Source: Pedobacter sp. SL55
GTDB taxonomy: Bacteria > Bacteroidota > Bacteroidia > Sphingobacteriales > Sphingobacteriaceae
Direction of reading: 5' to 3'
DNA: 64,000 nucleotides
Assembly (NCBI RefSeq): GCF_026625705.1
Contig: NZ_CP113059.1
Coordinates: 310,001 to 374,000, forward strand
The stretch's first letter is position 1. Every line of letters starts with the position of its first letter. The translations under genes and the position numbers were made by a program. Under the pieces are notes generated by a model. The model had not been told where the DNA came from and searched no databases. It saw only the letters and a list, made by a program, of their open reading frames with translations. Below are positions 55,995-64,000 of this stretch, in pieces.

Positions 55995-56641
55995 TAAAAT
56001 ACGAAAGTGATGTTAAGGATGTGTTGTGTGGTAAAATATTTACGTTAAAAAGATATCCCGAAGATTTTCGCAGATGAAACCGCTGAGTTAAGAAGAAATT
56101 AACCATTAAAATCTGTGAAAATCTGCGGAGTAAATCAGCGTGCATCTGCGGGAGAAAACCAAGCAAAAAAGTATATATCGCCCTCAAAAATGAAATCCTT
56201 AAGAAAGGAAGAAAATTAAGCCTGAGATGGGGAAATTTAACAATAAATTAAATATTCCCGCTGATTTCCGCAGATGTAACCGCTGATCTAAGAAGAAATT
56301 AACCATTAAAATCTGTGAAAATCTGCGGGGTAAATCAGCGTGCATCTGCGGGAGAAAATGAAAATCAAAAAAATATATATCGCACTCAAAAAGAAATCCT
56401 TAAAAAAATAGAAAATTAAGACTGAGATGGAGAAATTTAACAATAAATTAAATATTCCCGCTGATTTCCGCAGATGTAACCGCTGATTTAAGAAGATATA
56501 TAGTGAAAAATCTGTGAAAATCTGCGGAACAAATCAGCGTACATCTGCGGGAGAAAATAAAATAAAAAATCCCACGGCAACAACCGCAGGATTTGTATAA
56601 AGTCTTAATCAAATGACCACTGTCAACTGATCCCTGACCAC
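55995..56641. other. Intergenic region dominated by tandem repeats
   Basis: No gene is seen in these 647 bases; most are occupied by three 200-bp repeat units. Confidence 0.7.
56057..56575. repeat. Three tandem 200-bp repeat units with internal palindrome
   Basis: Units begin at 56057, 56257 and 56457, exactly 200 bases apart. Each has CCG(A/C)(A/T)GATTT(T/C)CGCAGATG at the left and CATCTGCGGGAGAA near its right, which pair into a hairpin. The spacers carry ATATATCGC and GAAATTTAACAATAAATTAA. The third unit is cut short at its right end. Confidence 0.9.
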
Positions 56642-58048
56642 TTAAATATGTATCGCTCTATTTTCAGTAGCAGCCAAAGCAGCCTCTTTTAAAGCTTCAG
56701 TATAAGTTGGGTGCGCATGGCAAATTCTAGCCACATCCTCTGCCGAAGCACGGAATTCCATCGCTACCACCGCCTCTGCAATCATATCAGCAGCACGTGG
56801 ACCAATCATGTGGATGCCTAAAATCTCGTCAGTTTTTTCATCAGCTAATACTTTCACGAAACCATCGGTATCCATACTCGCTTTCGCACGTCCACTTGCT
56901 TTGAAAGGGAAAGAACCCGCTTTGTATTTCACACCAGCAGCTTTCAATTGCTCCTCGGTTTGACCAACAGAAGCTACCTCTGGCCAAGTGTAAACCACAC
57001 CCGGAATTAAGTTATAGTTGATGTGTGGTTTCTGTCCAGCAATAGTTTCAGCAACATAGATGCCTTCGTCTTCAGCCTTGTGAGCCAACATGGCACCAGT
57101 AATCACATCGCCAATGGCATAAACACCCTTAACAGAAGTTTCTAAGTGCTCATTAACTGGGATTTTCTTTCCGCGTTCTTCAACGGTAATACCAATTTTA
57201 TCTAAGCCCAAACCTTCGCTATAAGCTGTTCTACCAACTGCTACAATGCAGTAATCAGCCTCAAAAGAAACCGCTTCGCCTTTGGCATTATCTGCAGTAA
57301 CCGTAACCGTTTTACCTTTTGTAGTAGCACCAGTTACTTTGTGCCCCATAAAAAACTCCATGCCTAAAGATTTCTTTAACACACGTTGTAATTCTTTACC
57401 CAAGCCAGCATCCATAGTGCCAATAATAGATGGGGCAAACTCCACTACAGTTACTTTAGTACCCAAACGAGCGTAAACCGAACCTAACTCTAAACCAATT
57501 ACACCGCCACCAATTACTACCATAGTTTTTGGCACTTCTTTCAAGTTTAAAGCCTCTGTAGAAGTAATGATACGTTTTTTATCGATTGGCAAGAAAGGCA
57601 AAGCCGTAGGTTTAGAACCTGTAGCAATAATTACGTTTTTAGTAGTTAATTTTTCAATACTACCATCAGCTTTAGTTACAATAATGGTATTTTTATCTTC
57701 GAAAGAACCTACGCCTTCGTAAGCATCGATTTTATTTTTCTTAAAAAGATAAGTGATACCCGCAGTGTTTTGCGCAACAACATCATCCTTACGAGCAATC
57801 ATTTGCTTCATATCAACCTTTAAATCTTTAAGGTTAATACCGTGAGTAGTGAACGTATGAGCCGCGTTGTGAAAGTGCTCCGAAGAATCTAATAATGCCT
57901 TAGACGGGATACAACCCACATTTAAGCAGGTACCGCCATAAGTTTTATATTTTTCTACTACCGCTGTTTTTAAACCTAATTGTGCACAACGGATGGCACC
58001 TACATAACCGCCCGGACCCGAGCCAATAACAACTACATCGTATTGCAT
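56642..58048 (-). CDS. lpdA: Dihydrolipoamide dehydrogenase
   Basis: The 468-aa flavoprotein has the FAD-binding GSGPGGYVGAIR (~residues 9-20), the redox pair Cys41 and Cys46 in GGTCLNVGCIPSK, the NAD-binding IGGGVIGLELGSVYARLG (~180-197) and the catalytic His in HAHPTYTEA near the C-terminus. It is the E3 subunit of 2-oxo acid dehydrogenase complexes and reoxidises lipoamide using NAD. E1 and E2 genes are not nearby. A TACATTTG box (minus strand, 58081-58074) matches the -7 promoter element. Confidence 0.97.
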   Translation of the reverse strand: MQYDVVVIGSGPGGYVGAIRCAQLGLKTAVVEKYKTYGGTCLNVGCIPSKALLDSSEHFHNAAHTFTTHGINLKDLKVDMKQMIARKDDVVAQNTAGITYLFKKNKIDAYEGVGSFEDKNTIIVTKADGSIEKLTTKNVIIATGSKPTALPFLPIDKKRIITSTEALNLKEVPKTMVVIGGGVIGLELGSVYARLGTKVTVVEFAPSIIGTMDAGLGKELQRVLKKSLGMEFFMGHKVTGATTKGKTVTVTADNAKGEAVSFEADYCIVAVGRTAYSEGLGLDKIGITVEERGKKIPVNEHLETSVKGVYAIGDVITGAMLAHKAEDEGIYVAETIAGQKPHINYNLIPGVVYTWPEVASVGQTEEQLKAAGVKYKAGSFPFKASGRAKASMDTDGFVKVLADEKTDEILGIHMIGPRAADMIAEAVVAMEFRASAEDVARICHAHPTYTEALKEAALAATENRAIHI

Positions 58049-58529
58049 GATCTTTTAAGAATTTTTGTTCTGGCAAATGTATTAATAATTTACGATTTTG
58101 GATTGACGAATTACGATTGACAATGTCAAAATCCTGCTAACTTTCCTAAGCACATTTCTCTCCCTTTTAGGGGAGAACCGAGCATAGCGAGTTCATTGAC
58201 ACAAAACCAATAAACAACCGTCAATAGATGCCGAAGGCAGAGAGGGGTAAAGCAGTGACATTATTTCATCGCTTCCGAAAGTCGGGCTTTGCGCTGCAAT
58301 CTTTTTGTTAACGCTACCACCATTCACTCTTGTCCTCCTGAGCTTGTCGAAGGATTATTATGGCAAAAACGCTTCGATAAACTCAGCTGACAAACAAAAA
58401 GTATTTACGCTGCAATCCCGTTTAGAGAACTAATTTAAAAAATTTGGAGAAATATCGTTATCTGATCAATGAAAATAATAGAAAAATTTAAAAATGAGAT
58501 TATCGCTAAAATTAACAAACATTATTTTA
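58049..58529. other. Intergenic region with dispersed repeat
   Basis: The region contains copy 2 of the 143-bp repeat (58283-58425) and the promoter side of lpdA. I see no gene. Confidence 0.6.
58283..58425. repeat. 143-bp dispersed palindromic repeat, copy 2
   Basis: This copy matches 51481-51623 over its full length with scattered substitutions, including the CTGAGCTTGTCGAAGGATT block. Confidence 0.8.
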
Positions 58530-59984
58530 TTACTTGAATCCAATTATAAACTTCAGTATAAGCTTCTCAATAATAAACTTAAAAAACACGATTGCTGATT
58601 TTTTATCACCAACTTTTTCAACTAAAGCAGGTGAATATTTATAATATACTCTGATAAATATCCTACCAATTGAATTATTTTTCAACTTTCTATCTCGATA
58701 ATCCCTTAACGCTTGAATATTAATGTGATTATTATCTTTATAAACCATTGTAGCAATGAAACAATTATTTTCTTGTTGTTTCATTTTTCTATTATGCTCT
58801 ACTCTTTCTGCTTTTCTTTTTTCTATTTCCTCACGTATCTTCAAAAATTCTTTATTTACATTTTGTATCTCCAAATCTTCATTTAACGAGAAGCTGTTTT
58901 TATCAATAAATATCTTATGAACATATTCTCGCTGATTAATCTCTTTATAGCTATTCACTATAAAGTTATTCTCTATAGTTAGATCCCCGAATTTAAACTG
59001 AACAATATCATCAATTGAATGTTCATTAAATTTTAATACTCCAAGCTTTAACATTTCCTTAAACTGATCAGATTCACTAAAAACATAATACCGAGGATAC
59101 AGGCAAACAAGGAAAAATGGGAAATCTGTAGCTGGGTTAAAATAAAAGAATTTTTCGTTCATTAACTTTTTTTCGTTATCAAGTAGATATGAAGGATTAA
59201 TATTACCGATAAATTTAGATTCGATAATATCGATGACTAAGTACTTTCCTCCTTGAATTTTATTCCATAGTCTAGATTCTTTTTTATTGTTTGATTTGCT
59301 ATAAAAATTATACTTCAGAGACGAACGTAAGGAATACTTATCCTTTACAGTAAATAAATAATCATAGATATTTTTATGATAGTTGATAAATTCAGATTCC
59401 TTCGTGAATAATCTGTAAATATGTTTTATCTGATTACTAAAACCATTAAATAATATTCCGTTAAAATTATTATCTAGTGACTGTTTATAGAATACTGGAT
59501 AACTTTTCGGCATTCCAATTTCCTTGAGATACTGCTCGAATAAACTTTTTTTATCTGCAAAATGTTTGTCTATCGATACTGAACTTAAGTAGATTTTCTC
59601 GAATTCTTTTAAAAAGTTTACTGCTATTTCATGTGATTTAGTAATTTGGATGTTCTCATCATTGGTTTTAGCGGAAAAAGTCCAATTATACGACCCATTA
59701 ATTGTAACCACCTCATCAATAACACAAAACTTATTGTGCATTAATTTTTTGGAATACCTGATGCTAGCCCCGAGGTCGAATAGTTCCTCAAAAGACTCAA
59801 CATTATTATTTTTATTTTCATAAAAAACAATGTAGACTTTAACCCCATTTTTTATGCAAGTTTTTAAAGTGCTCAGCAGGCGTGTATCTGTTATCCATGC
59901 AACAGCAATTTTAATTTCGAACTTTGCCTGTTTTAAATTATTATCAATAACGTTAGATATATTCTTGAAATAAACCTCTGACAT
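58530..59984 (-). CDS. Phospholipase D-like nuclease with CFI-box
   Basis: This 484-aa protein has one PLD catalytic motif near residues 87-104 (HNKFCVIDEVVTINGSYNWT), so it would act as a dimer, as the bacterial PLD-type nucleases do. The C-terminal CFIATMVY...LRDYRDRKLKNNSIGRIFIR...YYKYSPAL matches the CFI-box found in various bacterial proteins. ATG 59984 begins two bases after the upstream stop; an upstream GTG-type start would overlap that gene. The frame is AT-rich compared with lpdA, which suggests transfer. A nuclease defence role is plausible, not shown. Confidence 0.82.
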   Translation of the reverse strand: MSEVYFKNISNVIDNNLKQAKFEIKIAVAWITDTRLLSTLKTCIKNGVKVYIVFYENKNNNVESFEELFDLGASIRYSKKLMHNKFCVIDEVVTINGSYNWTFSAKTNDENIQITKSHEIAVNFLKEFEKIYLSSVSIDKHFADKKSLFEQYLKEIGMPKSYPVFYKQSLDNNFNGILFNGFSNQIKHIYRLFTKESEFINYHKNIYDYLFTVKDKYSLRSSLKYNFYSKSNNKKESRLWNKIQGGKYLVIDIIESKFIGNINPSYLLDNEKKLMNEKFFYFNPATDFPFFLVCLYPRYYVFSESDQFKEMLKLGVLKFNEHSIDDIVQFKFGDLTIENNFIVNSYKEINQREYVHKIFIDKNSFSLNEDLEIQNVNKEFLKIREEIEKRKAERVEHNRKMKQQENNCFIATMVYKDNNHINIQALRDYRDRKLKNNSIGRIFIRVYYKYSPALVEKVGDKKSAIVFFKFIIEKLILKFIIGFK

Positions 59985-59985
59985 A

Positions 59986-60324
59986 TTAATCCTGTTGGGC
60001 GTCATTAAATTGTTTCTCCAAGTAAATTACTTTACCCAATAAATCATCATAAGGGATTTTAAATATATCAACAAGATAATGACTATCGTTTTGCAATAAT
60101 TCTGTTTTACATTGTGAGACGTAGATTATACATTGATTTACCCAATCATCGTATAAATCTTCTATTGATTCAATAATTGTAAGTGAATTAGTCAAACCTG
60201 CAGCATCCTTTATACAATTTTCCGCTATAGTTTTAAAAACTGGCTCAATTGGAAAACATATTTTTCCTTTACTCAATGCGAATTCATTTAATTCATTGAG
60301 TATTTTTTCTACTATTTGATCCAT
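59986..60324 (-). CDS. Small unknown protein, partner of PLD nuclease
   Basis: This 112-aa acidic helical protein (DQIVEKILNELNEFALSK, then IESIEDLYDDWVNQCIIYV) has no known domain. Its stop lies one base before the PLD gene start, so they form a two-gene unit. It could be a regulator, sensor or antitoxin for the nuclease; this is inference. Confidence 0.65.
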   Translation of the reverse strand: MDQIVEKILNELNEFALSKGKICFPIEPVFKTIAENCIKDAAGLTNSLTIIESIEDLYDDWVNQCIIYVSQCKTELLQNDSHYLVDIFKIPYDDLLGKVIYLEKQFNDAQQD

Positions 60325-60649
60325 TTATGTGAGAATATTAAAAAAATGTAAATAAATTTAATATTATATTTAATTACTAGAGTTAAGACTATTAATGCAA
60401 AATACAGATTACAAATTAAAGTTGGTAATAAATGTCACGTGGCTTTTAAATTAAACACTCCTTTGCTAACACAACCATCTTCTTGCTCCCATTAACCTCC
60501 AAAACTTTCATTTAATTTTTCTTCATCAAAACAACTTGCTTTATATTTTGTCTAGTTATTAATGGTTTTTCAATGGTAGAGAAGAGTTAGATAAAGTTTT
60601 CATCTAAATTATTATTGCGTATCTAACCAACTTTATCTAAGTTTGAATT
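60325..60649. other. Intergenic region with promoter
   Basis: The left part is AT-rich upstream DNA of the PLD unit. The right part carries the consensus promoter at 60615-60645. No gene is seen. Confidence 0.55.
60615..60645 (+). promoter_or_regulatory. Bacteroidota consensus promoter
   Basis: TTG (60615-60617) and TAAGTTTG (60638-60645) are separated by 20 bases, matching the -33/-7 elements of the primary Bacteroidota sigma factor. The start codon of the small gene lies only 4 bases further, so the transcript may be leaderless. Confidence 0.65.
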
Positions 60650-60823
60650 ATGATAAGCTTAAGAAACATTCCATTTTTTGCAGTTGGCCTAGCTGTTTTT
60701 TTGTTAGGTGCATTGGCATTTAGAAATGACTGCCCTTATGTTTGGTATATCCTTGCATTAGTATATTTTGTATTAGGTTTTGCATTTCGCAAACCAATTG
60801 ATACCTCAGACGGCGGTCACTAA
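60650..60823 (+). CDS. 57-aa two-pass membrane protein
   Basis: ATG 60650 to TAA 60821 encodes MISLRNIPFFAVGLAVFLLG and a second helix (VWYILALVYFVLGFAF), ending in a polar tail (RKPIDTSDGGH). Two helices joined by a short loop with FRNDCPYV indicate a small inner membrane protein. No family is recognised. A consensus promoter directly before it supports expression. Confidence 0.65.
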   Translation: MISLRNIPFFAVGLAVFLLGALAFRNDCPYVWYILALVYFVLGFAFRKPIDTSDGGH

Positions 60824-60826
60824 CCT

Positions 60827-60989
60827 AAAAGCGTCATTTCGAGCGGAGTAAAACGAAGCCGAGAAATCTTTGAGCATTTTGTCATTCTGAGCGTAGCGAA
60901 GAATCTGTAAGTCAGTAGCAATAAACTAACAGATTCCTGCTAGCGTCGGAATGACAAGAAGATTTTACTTCAGTCGAAATGACGCTTTT
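60827..60989. repeat. Nested palindromic repeat element
   Basis: The outer ends are a perfect 16-bp inverted repeat (AAAAGCGTCATTTCGA, 60827-60842; mirrored at 60974-60989). An inner pair (GTCATTCTGAGC... and ...GTCGGAATGAC) is nested inside at about 60880-60957. It resembles the repeats that fill intergenic gaps in Bacteroidota. Confidence 0.85.
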
Positions 60990-61061
60990 ATTTGCGCTTC
61001 TTCCTTCAAAGCTTTCCACTTTTAGCTTTCTGCTTTAAGCTCTCCCAAATCCCCACCCACA

Positions 61062-62939
61062 ATGAAAAGAATACTAACCCTCCTACTTTTAGTTTCTTGT
61101 TTTTTTGCAGAATTTACCTTTGCACAACAAACCGACTCTGCCTACGTACGCAACCGCTACACCAAAATAGAACGCCTTATCCCCATGCGTGATGGCACCA
61201 AGCTATTCACATCTATCTACATCCCAAAAGATATCGCTGCTAGCAAAAAATATCCATTTTTAATTAACCGAACACCATACACGGTTAGACCTTACGGCGA
61301 AAACCAATACAAAACTAGCTTAGGCGGTTACCCAGCAGTTATGCGTGATGGATTTATCTTCGTTTATCAAGACGTTCGTGGCCGCTGGATGAGCGAAGGA
61401 AATTTTGAAGACATTAGACCAACCAACCTTGGCAAAGGCAAAAAAGACATCGACGAAAGCACCGATACTTATGACACCATTGATTGGTTGCTTAAAAACA
61501 TCAAAAACAATAACGGCAAAGCAGGAATTTATGGGATCTCCTACCCTGGTTTCTATTCTACCACCTCATTGGTTAAATCGCATCCAGCTTTAAAAGCAGT
61601 TTCGCCACAAGCACCAGTTACCGATTGGTTTATTGGCGATGATTTCCACCATGGCGGTGCGCTATTTTTAATGGATGCCTTTAAGTTTATGACCTCTTTT
61701 GGCGTTCCTCGTCCGCAGCCTATTACCCCAGACAAAGGCCCGAAACCATTCCAATTCCCAATTAAAGACAACTACCGTTTCTATTTGGAAGCTGGCTCTG
61801 TAAAAAACCTGAAAGAAAAATACATGGGCGATAGCATCAAATTTTGGAACAATCTGTTTAAACATCCAAACCTAGATACCTTTTGGCAAGCTCGTCAAAT
61901 TGTAAGGCACTTGAAAGACGTAAAACCCGCTGTAATGACTGTTGGCGGTTTCTTTGATGCCGAAGATGCTTACGGTGCTTTTGCAACCTACAAAGCCATC
62001 GAAAAACAAAACCCAAAAGCGAATAATATTTTAGTAGCTGGCCCGTGGTACCACGGCGGTTGGGTACGTGGCAAAGGCGATAGCTTTGGCGATATTAATT
62101 TTGGCACTGCAACCAGCACTTACTATCAAGAAAATTTGGAATTGCCTTTCTTCAAATATTACCTTAAAGGCGAAGGAACATTTGATGCGGCCGAAGCAAA
62201 CATTTTCTTAACGGGAAGCAACCAATGGAAAAATTTCAACACTTGGCCCCCACAAGACGTGGAACTGAAATCATTATATTTCCATCCTAACGGAAAATTA
62301 TCCTTCACTAAACCAAATACCAATAACAGCTTTGATGAATATGTGAGTGACCCGAATGCGCCTGTGCCTTATCAAGATGGCATACAAGCCAACCGTACTC
62401 GCGAATACATGATAGATGACCAGCGTTTTGCTGCGAGAAGACCAGATGTAAAAACTTATCAAACTGATGTTTTAACAGAAGATATTACGCTAACGGGACC
62501 AGTTTTAGCTAATTTATTGGTAAGCACTTCGGGTACTGATGCAGATTACGTAGTAAAACTGATAGATGTATATCCAGAAGATACTAAAGAAATTTCTCCG
62601 GCAGATCAAAACAAAATGATGGCTGATTACCAAATGTTGGTGCGTGGAGAAATATTAAGGGGTAAATACAGAAATAGCTTCGAAAAACCTGAAGCGTTTG
62701 TACCAAACGAAGCCACAAAAGTGAAATACGCATTGCCGGATGTTGGCCACACTTTCAAAAAAGGACATCGTATTATGGTACAAGTACAACATTCGTGGTT
62801 TCCTTTAGCTGATAGAAACCCGCAAAAGTTCATGAACATTTACGAAGCAAAACCAAGTGATTTCCAAAAAGCAACGCACAGAATTTATCATGGCGAAGCT
62901 GATGGTTCTTTCTTATCTTTACCTGTACTAAAACCTTAA
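61062..62939 (+). CDS. CocE/NonD-type X-Pro dipeptidyl-peptidase hydrolase
   Basis: This 625-aa protein has a signal peptide (ILTLLLLVSCFFAEFTFAQQ) and an alpha/beta hydrolase domain with the nucleophile Ser160 in GISYPGF. The typical oxyanion tyrosine region (FLINRTPYTVRPYG) and VYQDVRGRWMSEG are present. The C-terminal ~200 residues form the jelly-roll domain of the CocE/X-Pro dipeptidyl peptidase family (LTGPVLANLLVSTSGTDADY). It likely hydrolyses peptides or esters in the periplasm. Confidence 0.93.
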   Translation: MKRILTLLLLVSCFFAEFTFAQQTDSAYVRNRYTKIERLIPMRDGTKLFTSIYIPKDIAASKKYPFLINRTPYTVRPYGENQYKTSLGGYPAVMRDGFIFVYQDVRGRWMSEGNFEDIRPTNLGKGKKDIDESTDTYDTIDWLLKNIKNNNGKAGIYGISYPGFYSTTSLVKSHPALKAVSPQAPVTDWFIGDDFHHGGALFLMDAFKFMTSFGVPRPQPITPDKGPKPFQFPIKDNYRFYLEAGSVKNLKEKYMGDSIKFWNNLFKHPNLDTFWQARQIVRHLKDVKPAVMTVGGFFDAEDAYGAFATYKAIEKQNPKANNILVAGPWYHGGWVRGKGDSFGDINFGTATSTYYQENLELPFFKYYLKGEGTFDAAEANIFLTGSNQWKNFNTWPPQDVELKSLYFHPNGKLSFTKPNTNNSFDEYVSDPNAPVPYQDGIQANRTREYMIDDQRFAARRPDVKTYQTDVLTEDITLTGPVLANLLVSTSGTDADYVVKLIDVYPEDTKEISPADQNKMMADYQMLVRGEILRGKYRNSFEKPEAFVPNEATKVKYALPDVGHTFKKGHRIMVQVQHSWFPLADRNPQKFMNIYEAKPSDFQKATHRIYHGEADGSFLSLPVLKP

Positions 62940-62952
62940 ACATCCTGCCGTT

Positions 62953-63048
62953 ATTGCGAGGCACGACCACGAAGTAGCTGCGGAAGCAAACCAATCTTAA
63001 AGCTATAGTTAGTAGCGAACGTTGTAAGATTGCTTCGTACCTCGCAAT
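62953..63048. repeat. Palindromic intergenic repeat
   Basis: ATTGCGAGGCACGA at the left pairs with TTCGTACCTCGCAAT at the right, with AATCTTA/TAAGATT inside. It is related to 52101-52172. Confidence 0.78.
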
Positions 63049-63082
63049 GACGGATTACAACATAAAACAGATAACACAACCA

Positions 63083-64000
63083 ATGAAAAAACTATTAATT
63101 GCCTTGGCTCTTTTAACCTGTTCTAAAGCAACTTTTGCCCAGAACATGCTAGCCAGCAACGAAAACAATGAAAGAGCCAAGTCTTTAAGAGGTGCCTTAA
63201 CTGACTTAAGAACCTGTTACGATATCAACTATTACCACCTCGATGTGAAAATAGATATCGATAACCGCTCGGTAAGTGGCAGCAACGAATTTGCTTTTAC
63301 CGCTACTAAAGATTTCGAAAGTCTACAATTTGACCTGTTCGACAACCTCAAAGTAGAAAAAGTGGTGTATAAAGGCAAAGAATTACCTTTTACCAGAGAG
63401 TTTGCAGCAGTGTTCGTTAAGTTCCCTAAAATCAAAAAAGGAAGTAAAGATCGTTTTACGGTTTTCTATAGTGGCAATCCACGAGTGGCTAAAAATGCGC
63501 CTTGGGATGGTGGTTTCATCTTCAAAAAAGATAAATCGGGCAACCCCTTTGTATCGGTAGCTTGCCAAGGTTTGGGCGCTAGTGTATGGTGGCCTAACAA
63601 AGACCATCAAAGTGATGAGGTAGACAGTATGCTGGTAAGCATCAGTGCGCCAAAAGATTTGGATTGTATTGCCAATGGTCGTTCTCGCGGTAAAGTTGAA
63701 GGTAAAGATGGATATACCAAACACCATTGGTTTGTTGGAAATCCGATCAACAATTACAGCATTGCATTTTATATTGGCAAATATGCACACTGGACAGACA
63801 CTTACAATGGAGAAGATGGCAAATTGAGCTTAGATTTCTACGCATTGAAAGAAGATAGTGCAAAGGCCCGCCCACATTGGGATGCAGATGTAAAACCGAT
63901 GCTTAAATCTTTCGAATATTGGTTTGGCCCTTACCCTTGGTACAAAGATGGTTATAAATTGGTGCAAGCGCCTCACTTAGGTATGGAACACCAAAGTGCC
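63083..64000 (+). CDS. M1 family metallopeptidase, 3' end outside window
   Basis: The frame starts at ATG 63083 with a signal peptide (MKKLLIALALLTCSKATFAQ) and is still open at the window end (306 codons). DLRTCYDINYYHLDVKIDID is the usual N-terminal beta domain start, and GLGASVWWPNKDHQSDEVDS lies near the middle. The visible part ends in APHLGMEHQSA, the exopeptidase GxMEN-like motif of M1 enzymes. The zinc-binding HExxH would follow outside the window. It is a periplasmic aminopeptidase or related peptidase. Confidence 0.92.
   Translation, partial: MKKLLIALALLTCSKATFAQNMLASNENNERAKSLRGALTDLRTCYDINYYHLDVKIDIDNRSVSGSNEFAFTATKDFESLQFDLFDNLKVEKVVYKGKELPFTREFAAVFVKFPKIKKGSKDRFTVFYSGNPRVAKNAPWDGGFIFKKDKSGNPFVSVACQGLGASVWWPNKDHQSDEVDSMLVSISAPKDLDCIANGRSRGKVEGKDGYTKHHWFVGNPINNYSIAFYIGKYAHWTDTYNGEDGKLSLDFYALKEDSAKARPHWDADVKPMLKSFEYWFGPYPWYKDGYKLVQAPHLGMEHQSA

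Noticed and set aside
56057..56575. CRISPR array
   Set aside because: Three units of 200 bases are almost entirely repeated, with no unique spacers and no cas genes.

Overview
The window looks like a chromosome segment from a member of the Bacteroidota, most likely Sphingobacteriaceae (Pedobacter-like). The evidence is AT-rich DNA, many short palindromic dispersed repeats, and promoters of the TTG / TAnnTTTG type at 60615-60645 and 44894-44901. The housekeeping proteins (S9 and CocE-like peptidases, MurB, lipoamide dehydrogenase, RND efflux, and an M1 peptidase with a 'Q'-type signal peptide) also read as Bacteroidota. No species can be fixed without a database.

Layout. (1) 1-3145: the end of a thioredoxin-fold protein overlapping an S9 prolyl-oligopeptidase gene. 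(2) 3146-6855: a HEPN-type gene interrupted by one in-frame amber codon, an unknown companion and a divergent XRE regulator. (3) 6856-16151: an accessory region with integron-cassette-like minus-strand genes separated by attC-like imperfect hairpins, a complete group II intron (about 8665-10545), a hipBA toxin-antitoxin pair and a TraB/TIKI-like secreted protein. A broken copy of that protein's tail lies at 10828-10971. Related 54-bp sequences at 8520-8573 and 14575-14629 bracket most of this region.

(4) About 16560-39100: a genomic island next to tRNA-Phe. It starts with a partial copy of the tRNA 3' half and a frameshifted tyrosine integrase. It carries a JAMM-type RadC protein, an Mrr-like nuclease, and a tightly overlapping four-gene operon on the minus strand (31276 to 20214): a 941-aa protein, a 2019-aa DEAD/DUF1998 helicase, a RecB-like nuclease and a C5-cytosine methyltransferase. 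The content matches the Druantia type II anti-phage layout (DruM, DruF, DruG, DruE) as I remember it. Further right are small secreted, membrane and unknown proteins, an SF2 helicase and unknown genes. Almost the same 20-bp motif lies before the integrase (16698-16717) and at the far end (39000-39019), as expected of integrase arm sites. A 76-bp direct repeat (19963-20039 and 34936-35011) brackets the 15-kb cargo. An ISAon1-like insertion sequence (39113-40541) sits just outside the right end.

(5) 40611-64000: mostly core genome. It holds two tandem tRNA-Asn genes, a PfkB kinase, a cytochrome-b5-like protein overlapping a lycopene-cyclase-domain membrane protein, an ECF sigma factor, murB, and a TetR-TolC-HlyD-RND efflux operon with a palindromic operator. 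The RND gene is frameshifted. Then come a second ECF sigma gene (also frameshifted) with a membrane partner, an MFS transporter, a serine hydrolase, three tandem copies of a 200-bp repeat, lipoamide dehydrogenase, a phospholipase-D-like protein with a CFI box and a small partner, a 57-aa membrane protein, a CocE-type hydrolase and the start of an M1 peptidase.

Four sizeable genes are each broken by a single lesion (amber at 5387; frameshifts near 17660, 48315 and 52470). Either the strain is decaying these functions or the assembly carries point indels; this cannot be decided from the sequence alone.
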